A DNA stretch of 64,000 nucleotides, from the NCBI GenBank assembly GCA_030529445.1, contig JAUMWW010000011.1, forward strand, positions 1 to 64,000. Reading direction: 5' to 3'. Shown here in pieces: positions 52,715 through 61,949 of the stretch. The DNA comes from Johnsonella sp. (GTDB lineage: Bacteria > Bacillota > Clostridia > Lachnospirales > Lachnospiraceae). The position numbers and the translations under genes are program-made. The notes under the pieces are model-generated. The model saw nothing but the letters and a program-made list of their open reading frames with translations. It was not told the DNA's origin and did not search any database. The first letter of the stretch is position 1, and each line of letters starts with the position of its first letter.

Positions 52715-54145
52715 TTATACATTGATTTCCGCCTTGATTCCCAGATCCTGTCTATGGCTTTCGAGGATGGGCTCGATGTATTCGTCGATAAACTCCTCCG
52801 TCTGCTCTGCGCTTCTTCCGATATATTTCGATGCGTCCATCGCTTCCGAAAGCGACTCCCGGCTGAGATTAAATACCTCATCCTTTGCGATCAGCTCCAG
52901 AAGATTGTTTTCTTTTCCTTCCTCCTTGACCCGTCTTCCCGCTTCGACGGAGAGCTTTCTGATCCTTTCATGCAGCTCCTGTCTGTCTTTTCCCTGCTTC
53001 ACCGCCGCCATCATGATATTCTCCGTAGCCATAAAGGGCAGCTCCTCTGCAAGATGCTTTTCAATCACCTTCGGATAAACCACCAGACCGTCTACGATAT
53101 TCAGATAGAGATCCAAAATCCCGTCCGCGGCAAGAAAGCCTTCCGGAATCGAGATTCTCTTATTGGCGGAATCATCCAGCGTCCGTTCAAACCACTGTGT
53201 GGCAGCCGTCAGCATGGGATTCATCATATCGCTCAGCAGATAATTGGAAAGCGCCGCCATCCTCTCGCTCCTCATCGGATTTCTCTTATATGCCATCGCC
53301 GAGGAGCCGATTTGATTTTTCTCAAATGGTTCCTCTATTTCCTTCAGATGAGCAAGCAGCCTGATATCGTTGGAAAACTTATGCGCCGACTGGGCGATTC
53401 CCGCAAGCAGGGCAAGCACTCTGGCGTCAAACTTCCGGGAATAGGTCTGCCCGGAAACCGGTACGGAAGAGGAAAATCCCATTTTATCCGCTATGATTTG
53501 ATCCAGTCTTTTAATCTTTTCATGATCTCCTTCGAAAAGCTCGACAAAGGATGCCTGTGTTCCCGTCGTTCCCTTACAGCCCAAAAGCTTCATGTTCTCA
53601 AGCAGACGGCTGATTTCTTCATAATCCGTCATCAGATCATAGAGCCATAAAGAGGCTCTCTTCCCCACCGTAGTCGGCTGCGCAGGCTGAAAATGCGTAA
53701 ACGCAAGCGTGGGAAGCGCCTTATATTTCAATGCAAAACCGGAAAGCAGATGCATCGCATTGACGAGCTTCTTTCTGATCAGGATCAGAGCCTCCCTCAT
53801 CAGGATGAGATCCGTATTGTCTCCCACATAGCAGCTCGTCGCACCGAGATGAATGATTCCCTTTGCCTTCAGGCACTGCACTCCATATGCATAGACATGG
53901 CTCATCACATCGTGGCGAACCTCTTTTTCTCTCTGTATCGCGGTTTCAAAATTGATATCATCCTGATATTTTTTTAATTCCTCCACCTGCTCCTCGGTGA
54001 TATTCAGACCGAGCTCTCTCTGCGCCTCCGCCAATGCGACCCAGAGCCTCCTCCAGGTTCTGAATTTTTTTTCCGGAGAAAAAATATACTGCATCTGCCT
54101 GCTCGCATATCTTTCCGAGAGCGGGCTCATATATCTGTCATGCAT
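52715..54145 (-). CDS. purB: Adenylosuccinate lyase
   Basis: 476 residues of the fumarase/aspartase superfamily. It splits adenylosuccinate and also SAICAR, so it acts in two steps of purine synthesis. Signature GSSAMAYKRNPMRSERM is visible, along with HLGATSCYVGDNTD and LAFTHFQPAQPTTVGKR. A GAAAGGA box precedes the ATG. PurC, upstream, makes its SAICAR substrate. Confidence 0.96.
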   Translation of the reverse strand: MHDRYMSPLSERYASRQMQYIFSPEKKFRTWRRLWVALAEAQRELGLNITEEQVEELKKYQDDINFETAIQREKEVRHDVMSHVYAYGVQCLKAKGIIHLGATSCYVGDNTDLILMREALILIRKKLVNAMHLLSGFALKYKALPTLAFTHFQPAQPTTVGKRASLWLYDLMTDYEEISRLLENMKLLGCKGTTGTQASFVELFEGDHEKIKRLDQIIADKMGFSSSVPVSGQTYSRKFDARVLALLAGIAQSAHKFSNDIRLLAHLKEIEEPFEKNQIGSSAMAYKRNPMRSERMAALSNYLLSDMMNPMLTAATQWFERTLDDSANKRISIPEGFLAADGILDLYLNIVDGLVVYPKVIEKHLAEELPFMATENIMMAAVKQGKDRQELHERIRKLSVEAGRRVKEEGKENNLLELIAKDEVFNLSRESLSEAMDASKYIGRSAEQTEEFIDEYIEPILESHRQDLGIKAEINV

Positions 54146-54200
54146 AAATCAATCCTTTCCGTGTCTCCACTATGGACTTTTGCCCCTGTCATCAATGAAG

Positions 54201-54230
54201 AGACCTTTAGAACGGCTATCCTAAAGGTCT
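54201..54230. repeat. Perfect 10-bp inverted repeat between purC and purB
   Basis: AGACCTTTAG (54201-54210), 10-nt loop, CTAAAGGTCT (54221-54230). A T tract (GCTTTTT) follows only on the plus strand, where no gene is read; on the coding strand the stem is in the purB leader. It might pause or protect the transcript. Confidence 0.6.
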
Positions 54231-54240
54231 GCTTTTTCGA

Positions 54241-54966
54241 TTATTCCCCATCCTTTCCGTCGGGGATGATCCTTTTGTATACTTCCCGATACGCATCCTC
54301 TACATTTCCGAGGTCCCTGCGAAATCTGTCCTTATCCAGCTTTTCATGCGTTTCCTTATCCCATAGCCTGCAGGTATCCGGTGTGATCTCTCCCGTGAGC
54401 ACAAGCTCCTTTTCTTTATCCCTTCCGAAGCTAAGCTTAAAATCAATCAAATCCATGTTTTTCTCTGCAAAATACTTCTCCAAAACCTGATTGATCCTGA
54501 ATGCATAAGCCGCTATTTTATCTATTTCTTCTCGGGATGCCAGTTCCATCGCCAAAACATAATACCCGTTGATCATCGGATGATCCAACTCCTCGTTCTG
54601 ATATGAAAACTCCAGTATCGGAGAGAAAAACCTCCTGCCCTCCTCTATTCCGATTTTTTCTTCCACATCCTTGGAGGCATAGTTTCTGATTCTCACGATG
54701 AGGGGGATGGGAGAAAGCTTTTTAACCGCGCTCTCATTCGGAGCGATTTCCTCTATGAAATGGGTCCGAATGCCGTTTTTTTCAAGCAGCCTGAATACAT
54801 GAGCGCTTATTCGGTTATTGATCACGCCTCTGCCCTCGATCAGCGCTTTTTTCTCTCCTCTGCGGCTTGTCAGTTCATCCTTATGGGAAAGAATCAATAT
54901 TTCAGGATCTTCGGTCGAATAGATCGTCTTTCCTCCTCCCTCATAGATCTGTTCCTGCTTTTGCAT
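54241..54966 (-). CDS. purC: SAICAR synthetase
   Basis: 241 residues. It joins Asp to CAIR in purine synthesis. Motifs: IYEGGGKTIYST (ATP loop), FKLSFGRDKEKELVLTGEITPDTCRLWDKETHEK (metal and substrate residues) and IRNYASKDVEEKIG. The ATG at 54966 has an AAAGGA box about 11 bases upstream. First gene of purC-purB-purA with a promoter right ahead. Confidence 0.95.
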   Translation of the reverse strand: MQKQEQIYEGGGKTIYSTEDPEILILSHKDELTSRRGEKKALIEGRGVINNRISAHVFRLLEKNGIRTHFIEEIAPNESAVKKLSPIPLIVRIRNYASKDVEEKIGIEEGRRFFSPILEFSYQNEELDHPMINGYYVLAMELASREEIDKIAAYAFRINQVLEKYFAEKNMDLIDFKLSFGRDKEKELVLTGEITPDTCRLWDKETHEKLDKDRFRRDLGNVEDAYREVYKRIIPDGKDGE

Positions 54967-55014
54967 AAGCTGAGTTATCCTTTCCGTTTCGCTTATTCTT
55001 ACATAACCTTAGTG

Positions 55015-55043
55015 ATTATAATACAAATCCCCGAATTTGTTAA
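55015..55043 (-). promoter_or_regulatory. Promoter of purC-purB-purA
   Basis: Minus strand TTAACA (55043-55038), 17-bp spacer, TATAAT (55020-55015). The leader to the purC ATG is only about 40 bases, too short for a purine riboswitch. Confidence 0.78.
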
Positions 55044-55072
55044 GCATAAGCGTATCTTCCTTCTTTAATTTT

Positions 55073-55828
55073 TTAACCGATCACGTCCTGCATCGAATAT
55101 AAGCCCTTTGGCTTGGATACGATAAAGAGCGCCGCCTTGATTGCTCCTTTTGCAAATACCTTATTGGAATACGCCTTATGAGAAAATACGAGCACCTCAT
55201 CCTCTCCGGCATAATAAATATCGTGCTCTCCGGCAATATTTCCTCCTCTTACCGAATTGATGCCGATTTCCTTATCCGGTCTTTTCTCATTTCTCTCTCT
55301 TCTGGAAAATACGAATTGATAATCTCCTCCGAGAGCGGTATTGAGAGATTCCGCCAAAGATAATGCGGTTCCGCTGGGAGCGTCCACCTTTCTCCTATGA
55401 TGCTTTTCCACGATTTCGATATCGAATCCCTCCGGTGAAAGTACCTTTGCCGCATCCGCGAGCAGCTTATGCAGGAGGTTGATGCCGAGAGAAAGATTGG
55501 AAGAAAATAAGAGAGGAATTTCTCCTGCCGCCTTATCCACCTTCTTAAGCTGAGCCTCGCTCAGACCTGTGGTGGCAAGCACGAGGGGGAGCTTTCTCCT
55601 GACCGCCTCGTCCAGAAGCTCATCCATCGCCTCCGCCCTCGAAAAATCGACGATGACCTCGGCACTCTCCTTAACTTCGGAAAGAGAGGAGTACACCGGA
55701 TAATCATAAAGCTGCTTCCCGTCGGGACTGACTCCCGCAACGATCTTCGCCTCTTCTCCTTCTTTTACGAGTTCGCTGATCACTCTTCCCATCGCTCCGT
55801 TACAGCCAAACATTATCATTTTTATCAT
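55073..55828 (-). CDS. dapB: 4-hydroxy-tetrahydrodipicolinate reductase
   Basis: 251 residues. Second step of the diaminopimelate/lysine branch. The NAD(P) loop is FGCNGAMGRVI, the substrate part EKHHRRKVDAPSGTAL. The C-terminal half is the substrate domain. It follows dapA by 24 bases and takes its product. Confidence 0.95.
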   Translation of the reverse strand: MIKMIMFGCNGAMGRVISELVKEGEEAKIVAGVSPDGKQLYDYPVYSSLSEVKESAEVIVDFSRAEAMDELLDEAVRRKLPLVLATTGLSEAQLKKVDKAAGEIPLLFSSNLSLGINLLHKLLADAAKVLSPEGFDIEIVEKHHRRKVDAPSGTALSLAESLNTALGGDYQFVFSRRERNEKRPDKEIGINSVRGGNIAGEHDIYYAGEDEVLVFSHKAYSNKVFAKGAIKAALFIVSKPKGLYSMQDVIG

Positions 55829-55852
55829 ATCGGATACCGCCTTTTCTGATTT

Positions 55853-56743
55853 TTATAGTATGCCATATTCTTTCATTGCTTTTTCCAGCTTCTTTCTGTT
55901 CTCCTCCTCCATCTCGCAAAGCGGAAGCCGGAGTCCGCCGACCGCTTTCCCCTGCATATTCATCGCGGCTTTTACGGGAATGGGATTGACTTCGGAGAAT
56001 AACTGGTTGATCAGATCCAATGCCTCGATCTGCATCCGTGCGGCTTTTTTCACCTCTCCGTCGAGCATCGCTCTGCACAGATCATGGGTCCGGCGGGGAG
56101 CGATATTGCTCAGCACAGAGATCACGCCCTTTCCTCCGAGCGCCATCAGCGGAATGATCTGATCATCGTTTCCGGAATAATAATCGATCTGCGCATCGCC
56201 GCAGAGCCTTATCGTTCTTGCGATTGCCGAGAAATCTCCGCTCGCCTCCTTTACTCCCACGATGTTTTTTACATTTCTGATCAGATATGCCGTCGTTTCG
56301 GGCTTCATCACAAGCCCCGTTCTTCCCGGAATATGGTAAAGCAGGATGGGAAGCTTTACCGAATCGGCAATTTCGGTATAATGCCTGATCAGGCCCTTCT
56401 GCGTCGCCTTATTATAATAGGGGGTGACAAGTAAAAGTCCGTCGACTCCGGCTTTTTCTGCCTCTACGGAAAGATGGATCGAAGTCTTCGTGCAGTTTGA
56501 TCCGGTTCCGGCAATGACCGGTATTCTTCCTCCCACGATCTGTACGCTCCGCTCAATAACCTTTAACTGCTCCTCTATCGTCAGAGTCGCCGCCTCTCCC
56601 GTCGTCCCGCAGGCGATAATCGCATCCGTTCCTCCGGCAATCTGCTCCTCCAGCAGTTCTTCGAGCTTTTTATAGTTTACGGAACCGTCCTCTGAAAAAG
56701 GGGTGATCAATGCCACACCTGCTCCCTCAAAAATGGCAGCCAT
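55853..56743 (-). CDS. dapA: 4-hydroxy-tetrahydrodipicolinate synthase
   Basis: 296 residues. The ATG at 56743, eight bases after GGAGG, is preferred to a TTG two codons earlier. Schiff-base Lys in VGVKEASGDF, substrate loop CGTTGEAATL, and YNKATQKG with the catalytic Tyr. First step of lysine and diaminopimelate synthesis. It has its own promoter. Confidence 0.95.
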   Translation of the reverse strand: MAAIFEGAGVALITPFSEDGSVNYKKLEELLEEQIAGGTDAIIACGTTGEAATLTIEEQLKVIERSVQIVGGRIPVIAGTGSNCTKTSIHLSVEAEKAGVDGLLLVTPYYNKATQKGLIRHYTEIADSVKLPILLYHIPGRTGLVMKPETTAYLIRNVKNIVGVKEASGDFSAIARTIRLCGDAQIDYYSGNDDQIIPLMALGGKGVISVLSNIAPRRTHDLCRAMLDGEVKKAARMQIEALDLINQLFSEVNPIPVKAAMNMQGKAVGGLRLPLCEMEEENRKKLEKAMKEYGIL

Positions 56744-56776
56744 ATTCAAAACCTCCTCTGTGCAATCATTATTTAT

Positions 56777-56805
56777 ATTTTACACCGATTCCCCGAAAGC
56801 GTCAA
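56777..56805 (-). promoter_or_regulatory. Promoter of dapA-dapB
   Basis: Minus strand TTGACG (56805-56800), 17-bp spacer, TAAAAT (56782-56777). The leader is short (about 30 bases), so no lysine riboswitch is present. Confidence 0.7.
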
Positions 56806-56854
56806 TCAATCCTCGCTTTCAGGCGGCTTTTTTCTTTCTCTTTCAGATATTTTC

Positions 56855-57511
56855 CTAGGAAAGAATCCGGATCTGCCCCCCGTCTTCGACATAAAAGATC
56901 TCCCTGCATTCTTCGGGAGCCAGCCTGCCCGCACTCAGCTCGGAAAGCTTTTTTAGAAATCCCTCTTTCTTTTCCTCTCCCATCACGACCTCCAAGATGA
57001 TGTTTTCGGTATATTCCAGATTTCTGATTCCTATTTTTTCCTGCTCCGTCATATATCTGAGCTTTCCGAAGATCTCGTAATCCGTTGTTAAGCGCATCAG
57101 CACCCCTTTTTGTTTTAAAAGAATTTTACTTGCCTCCAGCCCCGCAATCGCAGCCGCCTGATAAGCTCTGACCAGCCCTCCCGTCCCGAGCAGCACTCCG
57201 CCGAAATATCTTGTAACGACCACGCAGATATCTCTGAGATTACCTGCAAGAAGCACATCGAGCATGGGAACTCCCGCGGTTTTTGCCGGCTCTCCGTCAT
57301 CCGAGCAGCGCCTTATCATGCCCCCCTCTCCGCAGATCAAGGCATAGCAGTGGTGCTTTGCATCCCAATACTGCTTTCTCACCCCTTCCATCAAAAGATA
57401 TGCTTCCGCCTCCGTTCTGATCGGAAAGGTATGCGCGAGGAAGCGTGATTTTTTCTCCGTAATCTGCGCAAATCCTCCCTCAAGACAGATTTTATAAGGT
57501 ATGTATTCCAT
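56855..57511 (-). CDS. YigZ/IMPACT family protein
   Basis: 218 residues. N-terminal UPF0029 domain: SRFLAHTFPIRTEAEA, AKHHCYALIC, RCSDDGEPAKTAGVPML and TRYFGGVLLGTGGLVRAY, then a DUF1949 ferredoxin-like end. Relatives bind ribosomes or RNA, and some act as translation regulators; the bacterial role is not fixed. GGAG precedes the ATG at 57511. It lies divergent from the penicillin-binding protein; the AT-rich gap 57512-57695 holds promoters and no gene. Confidence 0.88.
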   Translation of the reverse strand: MEYIPYKICLEGGFAQITEKKSRFLAHTFPIRTEAEAYLLMEGVRKQYWDAKHHCYALICGEGGMIRRCSDDGEPAKTAGVPMLDVLLAGNLRDICVVVTRYFGGVLLGTGGLVRAYQAAAIAGLEASKILLKQKGVLMRLTTDYEIFGKLRYMTEQEKIGIRNLEYTENIILEVVMGEEKKEGFLKKLSELSAGRLAPEECREIFYVEDGGQIRILS

Positions 57512-57627
57512 ATTTACTCCGAATCAACAAAAAATTAATCTTATCTTTCTTGCAAAAAAATAATGATAGAGATACTATATCATATATCATCCGATCAAGC
57601 CAGAAGCTGGTAAAAAAAGCCGCGTTT

Positions 57628-57636
57628 TGGTATAAT
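57628..57636 (+). promoter_or_regulatory. Extended -10 promoter of the PBP gene
   Basis: TGG directly followed by TATAAT (57631-57636). No good -35. Expected start near 57643 makes an upstream ATG at 57645 unlikely as the real start. Confidence 0.65.
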
Positions 57637-57695
57637 AGCAGAAAATGCCGGGACGGATTCGGTACCGCAATGCCATAGATGAAAGGTCTGAAAGT

Positions 57696-60335
57696 ATGAA
57701 TTACGGAAGAGCCAACACGAAAAAAATTTTAAAACAAAGTGTTTCAAAGTCCAAAAAATACGGCAATAAATTCTTAATTTCTCTCGGTGAAGCCGTTTTT
57801 ATCATTTCCATTATTTTCTTTATTATGCTCCTGAGCGCAGGTCTTGGAGTGTTTATGGGGATTATCCATAATACTCCGCGCATCAATATCGAAAGCATCG
57901 TCCCTCTCGGTTTCTCGACCAGCGTTTATGATGCACAGGGCAATCTTACCGATACCCTGGTCATGGAGGGTTCCAACCGGGAAGAGGCTGCTTATGAGGA
58001 GCTTCCGCAGGATTTGATCGATGCCTTCGTCGCGATCGAAGACGAGCGCTTCTGGAAACATAAGGGAATCGATACGAAATCCATCATGAGAGCGGTTTTC
58101 GGTGTCATCAACGGCAACTCTTCTCTGGGCGGAGGTTCTACGATCACCCAGCAGCTGATTAAGAATAATGTGTTTAAAGGCGGAAGAGAGCGCAGTTTCG
58201 GTGCAAAAATCGAAAGAAAGCTTCAGGAACAGTATCTTGCGCTCGAATTGGAAAAGACGATGGATAAAAAGATGATTCTGACCAATTATCTCAATACCAT
58301 CAACCTCGGCAATAATACACTCGGCGTTAAGGTGGCTTCCAAGCGTTATTTCGACAAGGATGTTTCCGAGCTTACGCTTTCCGAATCCGCCGTCATCGCC
58401 GGAATCACACAGAATCCGAGTAAGCTCAATCCCATCTCCGGAAGGGAAGCCAATGAGGCAAAGCGAAAAATCATTTTACAGTATATGTTCGAGCAGGGCT
58501 ATATCACGAAAGAGGAGCAGGAAGAAGCCCTCGGCGATAATGTCTATGACAGAATTCAAAACGTCGATCTGATCTCGAAAAGTACGATCAATACCTATAG
58601 CTATTTTACCGACGAACTGATCGATCAGGTGAAAAACACCTTGGTCGAAAAACTCGGATATACCGAAACGCAGGCGCATAATCTGATTTACGGAGGCGGT
58701 CTTTCCATTTATACCACGCAGGATCCCGATCTGCAAAAAATCGTGGACGAAGAGGTCAATGACCCGCAAAATTATGATGCCGCGAAACTCTCCGTGGAAT
58801 TCAGACTCTCCGTCAAGCATGCAAACGGAGAAACCGAGCATTATTCGGAAAATACCTTAAGAAGCTATCACCGGGATGTGCTCAAGGATAATTATGACGG
58901 GCTCTATCTTTCCGAAGAGGAGGCAAAGGCGGATGTGGATGCCTATAAGGCATACCTCCTTAAAGAAGGGGACGAGATCCTCGGCGAAAAATATCAAACC
59001 CTTCTCCAGCCCCAGACCTCATTTGTTTTGATCGAACAGTCAACCGGACAGGTTAAGGCAATCAGCGGAGGAAGGGGAGCAAAGACCGCTTCCCTCACGC
59101 TTAACCGCGCCACCGACGATCCGAGACAGCCCGGATCGACCTTTAAAATCATCTCCACCTTCGCTCCGGCTCTGGATGCAAGCGGAAAGACGCTCGCCAG
59201 CGTATATTACGACGAGCCCTATACGGTGGGAACGAAGAATATTTCAAACTGGTATTCCAAGCAGGGATATCTGGGTTATTCCAGCATACGGGAAGGAATC
59301 ATCTACTCGATGAATATCGTTGCCGTCCGCACGCTGATGGAAACCGTAACCCCGAGCCTCGGTGTGGATTATGCGAAGAAATTCGGCATCACCACCCTGG
59401 AAGACAAGGACTATACCGCATCGCTCGCACTCGGAGGATTGACGAAGGGAGTGAATAATCTCGAGCTTACAGGCGCTTTCTCTGCCATCGCCAACGGAGG
59501 AATCTACACGAAGCCGATCTTTTTTACGAAGATCCTGGATCATAACGGAAAGGTTCTCTATGAGGATGAGGAGGAAACCCACAGAATCATCAAGGACTCC
59601 ACCGCCTTCCTCCTGACGGATGCGATGGCGGCTTCCATGGTTCCCAATAAAAAATTCGCCCGCGGGGGCGTTTCGGTAAATTCTACGGGTACGAGAGCGC
59701 ATTTGGATCATATGAGCTGCGCCGGAAAATCCGGAACGACTTCGGACAGCGTCGATGTCTGGTTTGTCGGCTTTACGCCTTATTATACCGCCGGAATCTG
59801 GGGGGGCTGCGATGATCGCCAGGTGCTGAGCGAAGACAACGGAGGCGTCAATTTTCACAAGGAAATCTGGAAGAAAATCATGACGAGAGTGCATGAGGGC
59901 AAGCCCGATATCGGCTTTCCCGTCCCCGACAGCATTGAAACGGCAACGATCTGCCGAAAGTCGGGAAAACTGCCGATCTCCGGCATCTGCAAATACGATC
60001 CCAGAGGAGACGCCACCTATACGGAGTATTTTGAAAAGGGTACGATTCCCGATGAGATCTGCGATGCCCATACGAGTATGACGGTCTGTGCGGATTCCAT
60101 GCAAAAGCCCACGGAGTTCTGCACCAATTTATCCTCGAGAGTCATTACGATCCTGCCAAAAGGCAACACAAACGCTACGGATGATTCCGTCTTTTCATGG
60201 CCCGGCACCTGCAGCATCCACACCGGTGTTCCTGCGGAATCCGCTCCGGAAGCGAGTCTGGATTCTCCCCCAAAGGAGAAAAACTCTTCGGCTCAGCCCA
60301 TCGGTCCGGGATACCAGACCTTGAGCCCGAATTAA
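57696..60335 (+). CDS. Class A penicillin-binding protein (PBP1A-type)
   Basis: 879 residues. Start at 57696, about nine bases after AAAGG. One N-terminal membrane helix (about residues 33-55). The GT51 glycan polymerase domain has IEDERFWKHKGID (catalytic Glu) and GGSTITQQLIKN. The transpeptidase has PGSTFK (Ser nucleophile), YSMNIV (SxN) and GKSGTTS (KTG-type). The C-terminal ~100 residues are Pro/Ser rich with Cys pairs. It builds peptidoglycan outside the membrane. Resistance significance cannot be judged. Confidence 0.92.
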   Translation: MNYGRANTKKILKQSVSKSKKYGNKFLISLGEAVFIISIIFFIMLLSAGLGVFMGIIHNTPRINIESIVPLGFSTSVYDAQGNLTDTLVMEGSNREEAAYEELPQDLIDAFVAIEDERFWKHKGIDTKSIMRAVFGVINGNSSLGGGSTITQQLIKNNVFKGGRERSFGAKIERKLQEQYLALELEKTMDKKMILTNYLNTINLGNNTLGVKVASKRYFDKDVSELTLSESAVIAGITQNPSKLNPISGREANEAKRKIILQYMFEQGYITKEEQEEALGDNVYDRIQNVDLISKSTINTYSYFTDELIDQVKNTLVEKLGYTETQAHNLIYGGGLSIYTTQDPDLQKIVDEEVNDPQNYDAAKLSVEFRLSVKHANGETEHYSENTLRSYHRDVLKDNYDGLYLSEEEAKADVDAYKAYLLKEGDEILGEKYQTLLQPQTSFVLIEQSTGQVKAISGGRGAKTASLTLNRATDDPRQPGSTFKIISTFAPALDASGKTLASVYYDEPYTVGTKNISNWYSKQGYLGYSSIREGIIYSMNIVAVRTLMETVTPSLGVDYAKKFGITTLEDKDYTASLALGGLTKGVNNLELTGAFSAIANGGIYTKPIFFTKILDHNGKVLYEDEEETHRIIKDSTAFLLTDAMAASMVPNKKFARGGVSVNSTGTRAHLDHMSCAGKSGTTSDSVDVWFVGFTPYYTAGIWGGCDDRQVLSEDNGGVNFHKEIWKKIMTRVHEGKPDIGFPVPDSIETATICRKSGKLPISGICKYDPRGDATYTEYFEKGTIPDEICDAHTSMTVCADSMQKPTEFCTNLSSRVITILPKGNTNATDDSVFSWPGTCSIHTGVPAESAPEASLDSPPKEKNSSAQPIGPGYQTLSPN

Positions 60336-60361
60336 AAGACAAGAACTTAAAGAAATACAAA

Positions 60362-60430
60362 AAGACGATCTCGCATGTGACGCCCCCGAAAAGTCCGACT
60401 TTTCGGGGGCGTCACATGCGAGATCGTCTT
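60362..60430. terminator. 33-bp perfect palindrome between convergent genes
   Basis: Left arm 60362-60394 and right arm 60398-60430 are exact reverse complements with a 3-nt loop (CCG). It includes CGCCCCCG. T-rich sequence follows on both strands (ATCTTTT on plus; TTTGTATTT on minus), so it can stop both the PBP and TPR transcripts. Its length and perfection are well beyond a normal terminator. Confidence 0.9.
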
Positions 60431-60451
60431 ATCTTTTATTTTCCCCTCTTC

Positions 60452-61771
60452 TTAATACCCTCTCTCCGTCTTGGCAAGATCGGCAACATCGCTGCCGGGA
60501 TAAGTGGTAATTACCTCTCCGAAAAGGCTGTTTGCCGTCGAGGTATCCCCCATCTGCTTATATGCAAGCCCTTTCTTATAGATCGTCATCGGGTGATCCG
60601 GTTTTAATCCGAGACTCTTATCATAGTATTCGATCGCCGAACGGTAGTCTCTCGCGGAATAAGAAGCATCTCCCAGACTGATCAAAAGCTCGTACCCGTC
60701 CTTTGCCATTCTTTCCGCAACCTCATTATAAATATATTTCACCGAAACTCCGCTTCCGTCATCGATATCGATGAGCTCGTTCGGATCGATCATCACATAG
60801 AGACTTGCCGCCTCTCCGTAATCCTGAGAACGGTATGCATCGATCATCCCCGCCAGAAGCTGATACTGGGTCAGCTTATAGGTGGTAGACTCGTCTACCG
60901 TATTGACGCTCTCGCTCAGGCGGTCTATCTCGATCTGAAGATTATCCGCCGCAGCGCTCAGCTCCTCCGCCTTCAGATTTGCCGTATTGAGCTTCTCATG
61001 CACAGAGATCAGCTCCTTCTTATGCTCATCCCTGAGCTGCGCCGTCCTCGTCGGCATATAGATAAAGAGCATGCTCGCCGCTCCTATCAAAAGCCCGATT
61101 GCAATATTGACGGCGGTCTGCCATCCTAAGCCCTCCTTATATCCGCTCGGAATGATCACGCTGTCATCGGAAGATTTCTTCTGCAGAAAGAGGCTTTCAT
61201 CCTTTCTTCTCTCGCTCTCGGCTTTTCCCGTCTCTTCTTTTACGATCTGCAAATATCTCAGCGCAAGCGTATTATGCTTATCCACCTTCAGCACATTCAA
61301 CAGATAGCGGCCGGCGTTGATATATTCCTCTTTATCGATATATAAAAGAGAAAGCAAAAGATTCGCCCGGATATAGTTCTTCGAAAAATCCACGATTCCT
61401 CCGAGCATCATAATCGCCAGATCCTTGTTTTCGCTTCCCGCATTCATCAAAGCCTGATTATATTTTTTAATATCGTCCGCATATTTTGCAAGCTCGGCTT
61501 CTCTTCTTTGTAAATGCTCGATATATTTAAGCGCAATATTATTCTCCGCGCTCAGATTTCCGGAAATTACCCATTGCGTAAGCGCCTCCGCGACCTCTCC
61601 TATCTCATAATAAATGAGCCCGAGCAGGTTTCTTGCCTGAATATGCTTTTTATTAAAATATAACGCCTTTTCCAGGCAGGAAATTGCTCCCGTCAGATTT
61701 CTTTCCTTCGCCCGTGCGAGTCCCATATTATAATAACTGTTCGCAATGCGGATCAAACGACTTCTGTCCAT
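60452..61771 (-). CDS. TPR-repeat membrane protein
   Basis: 439 residues. Several tetratricopeptide helices lie in residues 1-170 (for example GAISCLEKALYFNKKHIQARNLLG) and 345-425 (DYRSAIEYYDKSLGLKPDHPMTIYKKGLAYKQMG). One membrane helix is near residues 220-240 (VNIAIGLLIGAASMLFIYM), followed by a coiled-coil-like stretch (HEKLNTANLKAEELSAAADNL). A scaffold role for a membrane complex, perhaps in cell envelope growth, is inference. Its ATG shares one base with the stop of the 48-residue ORF before it. Confidence 0.8.
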   Translation of the reverse strand: MDRSRLIRIANSYYNMGLARAKERNLTGAISCLEKALYFNKKHIQARNLLGLIYYEIGEVAEALTQWVISGNLSAENNIALKYIEHLQRREAELAKYADDIKKYNQALMNAGSENKDLAIMMLGGIVDFSKNYIRANLLLSLLYIDKEEYINAGRYLLNVLKVDKHNTLALRYLQIVKEETGKAESERRKDESLFLQKKSSDDSVIIPSGYKEGLGWQTAVNIAIGLLIGAASMLFIYMPTRTAQLRDEHKKELISVHEKLNTANLKAEELSAAADNLQIEIDRLSESVNTVDESTTYKLTQYQLLAGMIDAYRSQDYGEAASLYVMIDPNELIDIDDGSGVSVKYIYNEVAERMAKDGYELLISLGDASYSARDYRSAIEYYDKSLGLKPDHPMTIYKKGLAYKQMGDTSTANSLFGEVITTYPGSDVADLAKTERGY

Positions 61772-61917
61772 CAGCTCTGCTCCCTGATCTGCTTTCTGAA
61801 CAGTTCCATCATAATATCATTGAGATCGCTGATATCGCTCTTAACGATGGAATCCTCCACCGCCGAAATCTCCAGTGAGGGTTTGAAATTTTTCAATTCT
61901 TCTTCAAAATCAAGCAT
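61771..61917 (-). CDS. Conserved-looking small protein (48 aa) coupled to the TPR gene
   Basis: ATG at 61917 behind a strong TTAGGAGG box (spacing three to four), stop TGA overlapping the TPR ATG (TGATG). Product: MLDFEEELKNFKPSLEISAV, then an acidic stretch, then LNDIMMELFRKQIREQS. It looks amphipathic and helical, with no membrane segment. The coupling suggests a partner of the TPR protein. I know no family. It lies between valS and the TPR gene. Confidence 0.7.
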   Translation of the reverse strand: MLDFEEELKNFKPSLEISAVEDSIVKSDISDLNDIMMELFRKQIREQS

Positions 61918-61949
61918 TTTACCTCCTAACCGGCAAGAGCCTTCATTCT

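Noticed and set aside
56744..56854. Lysine riboswitch before dapA
   Set aside because: The predicted transcript start is only about 30 bases ahead of the start codon, far too little room.
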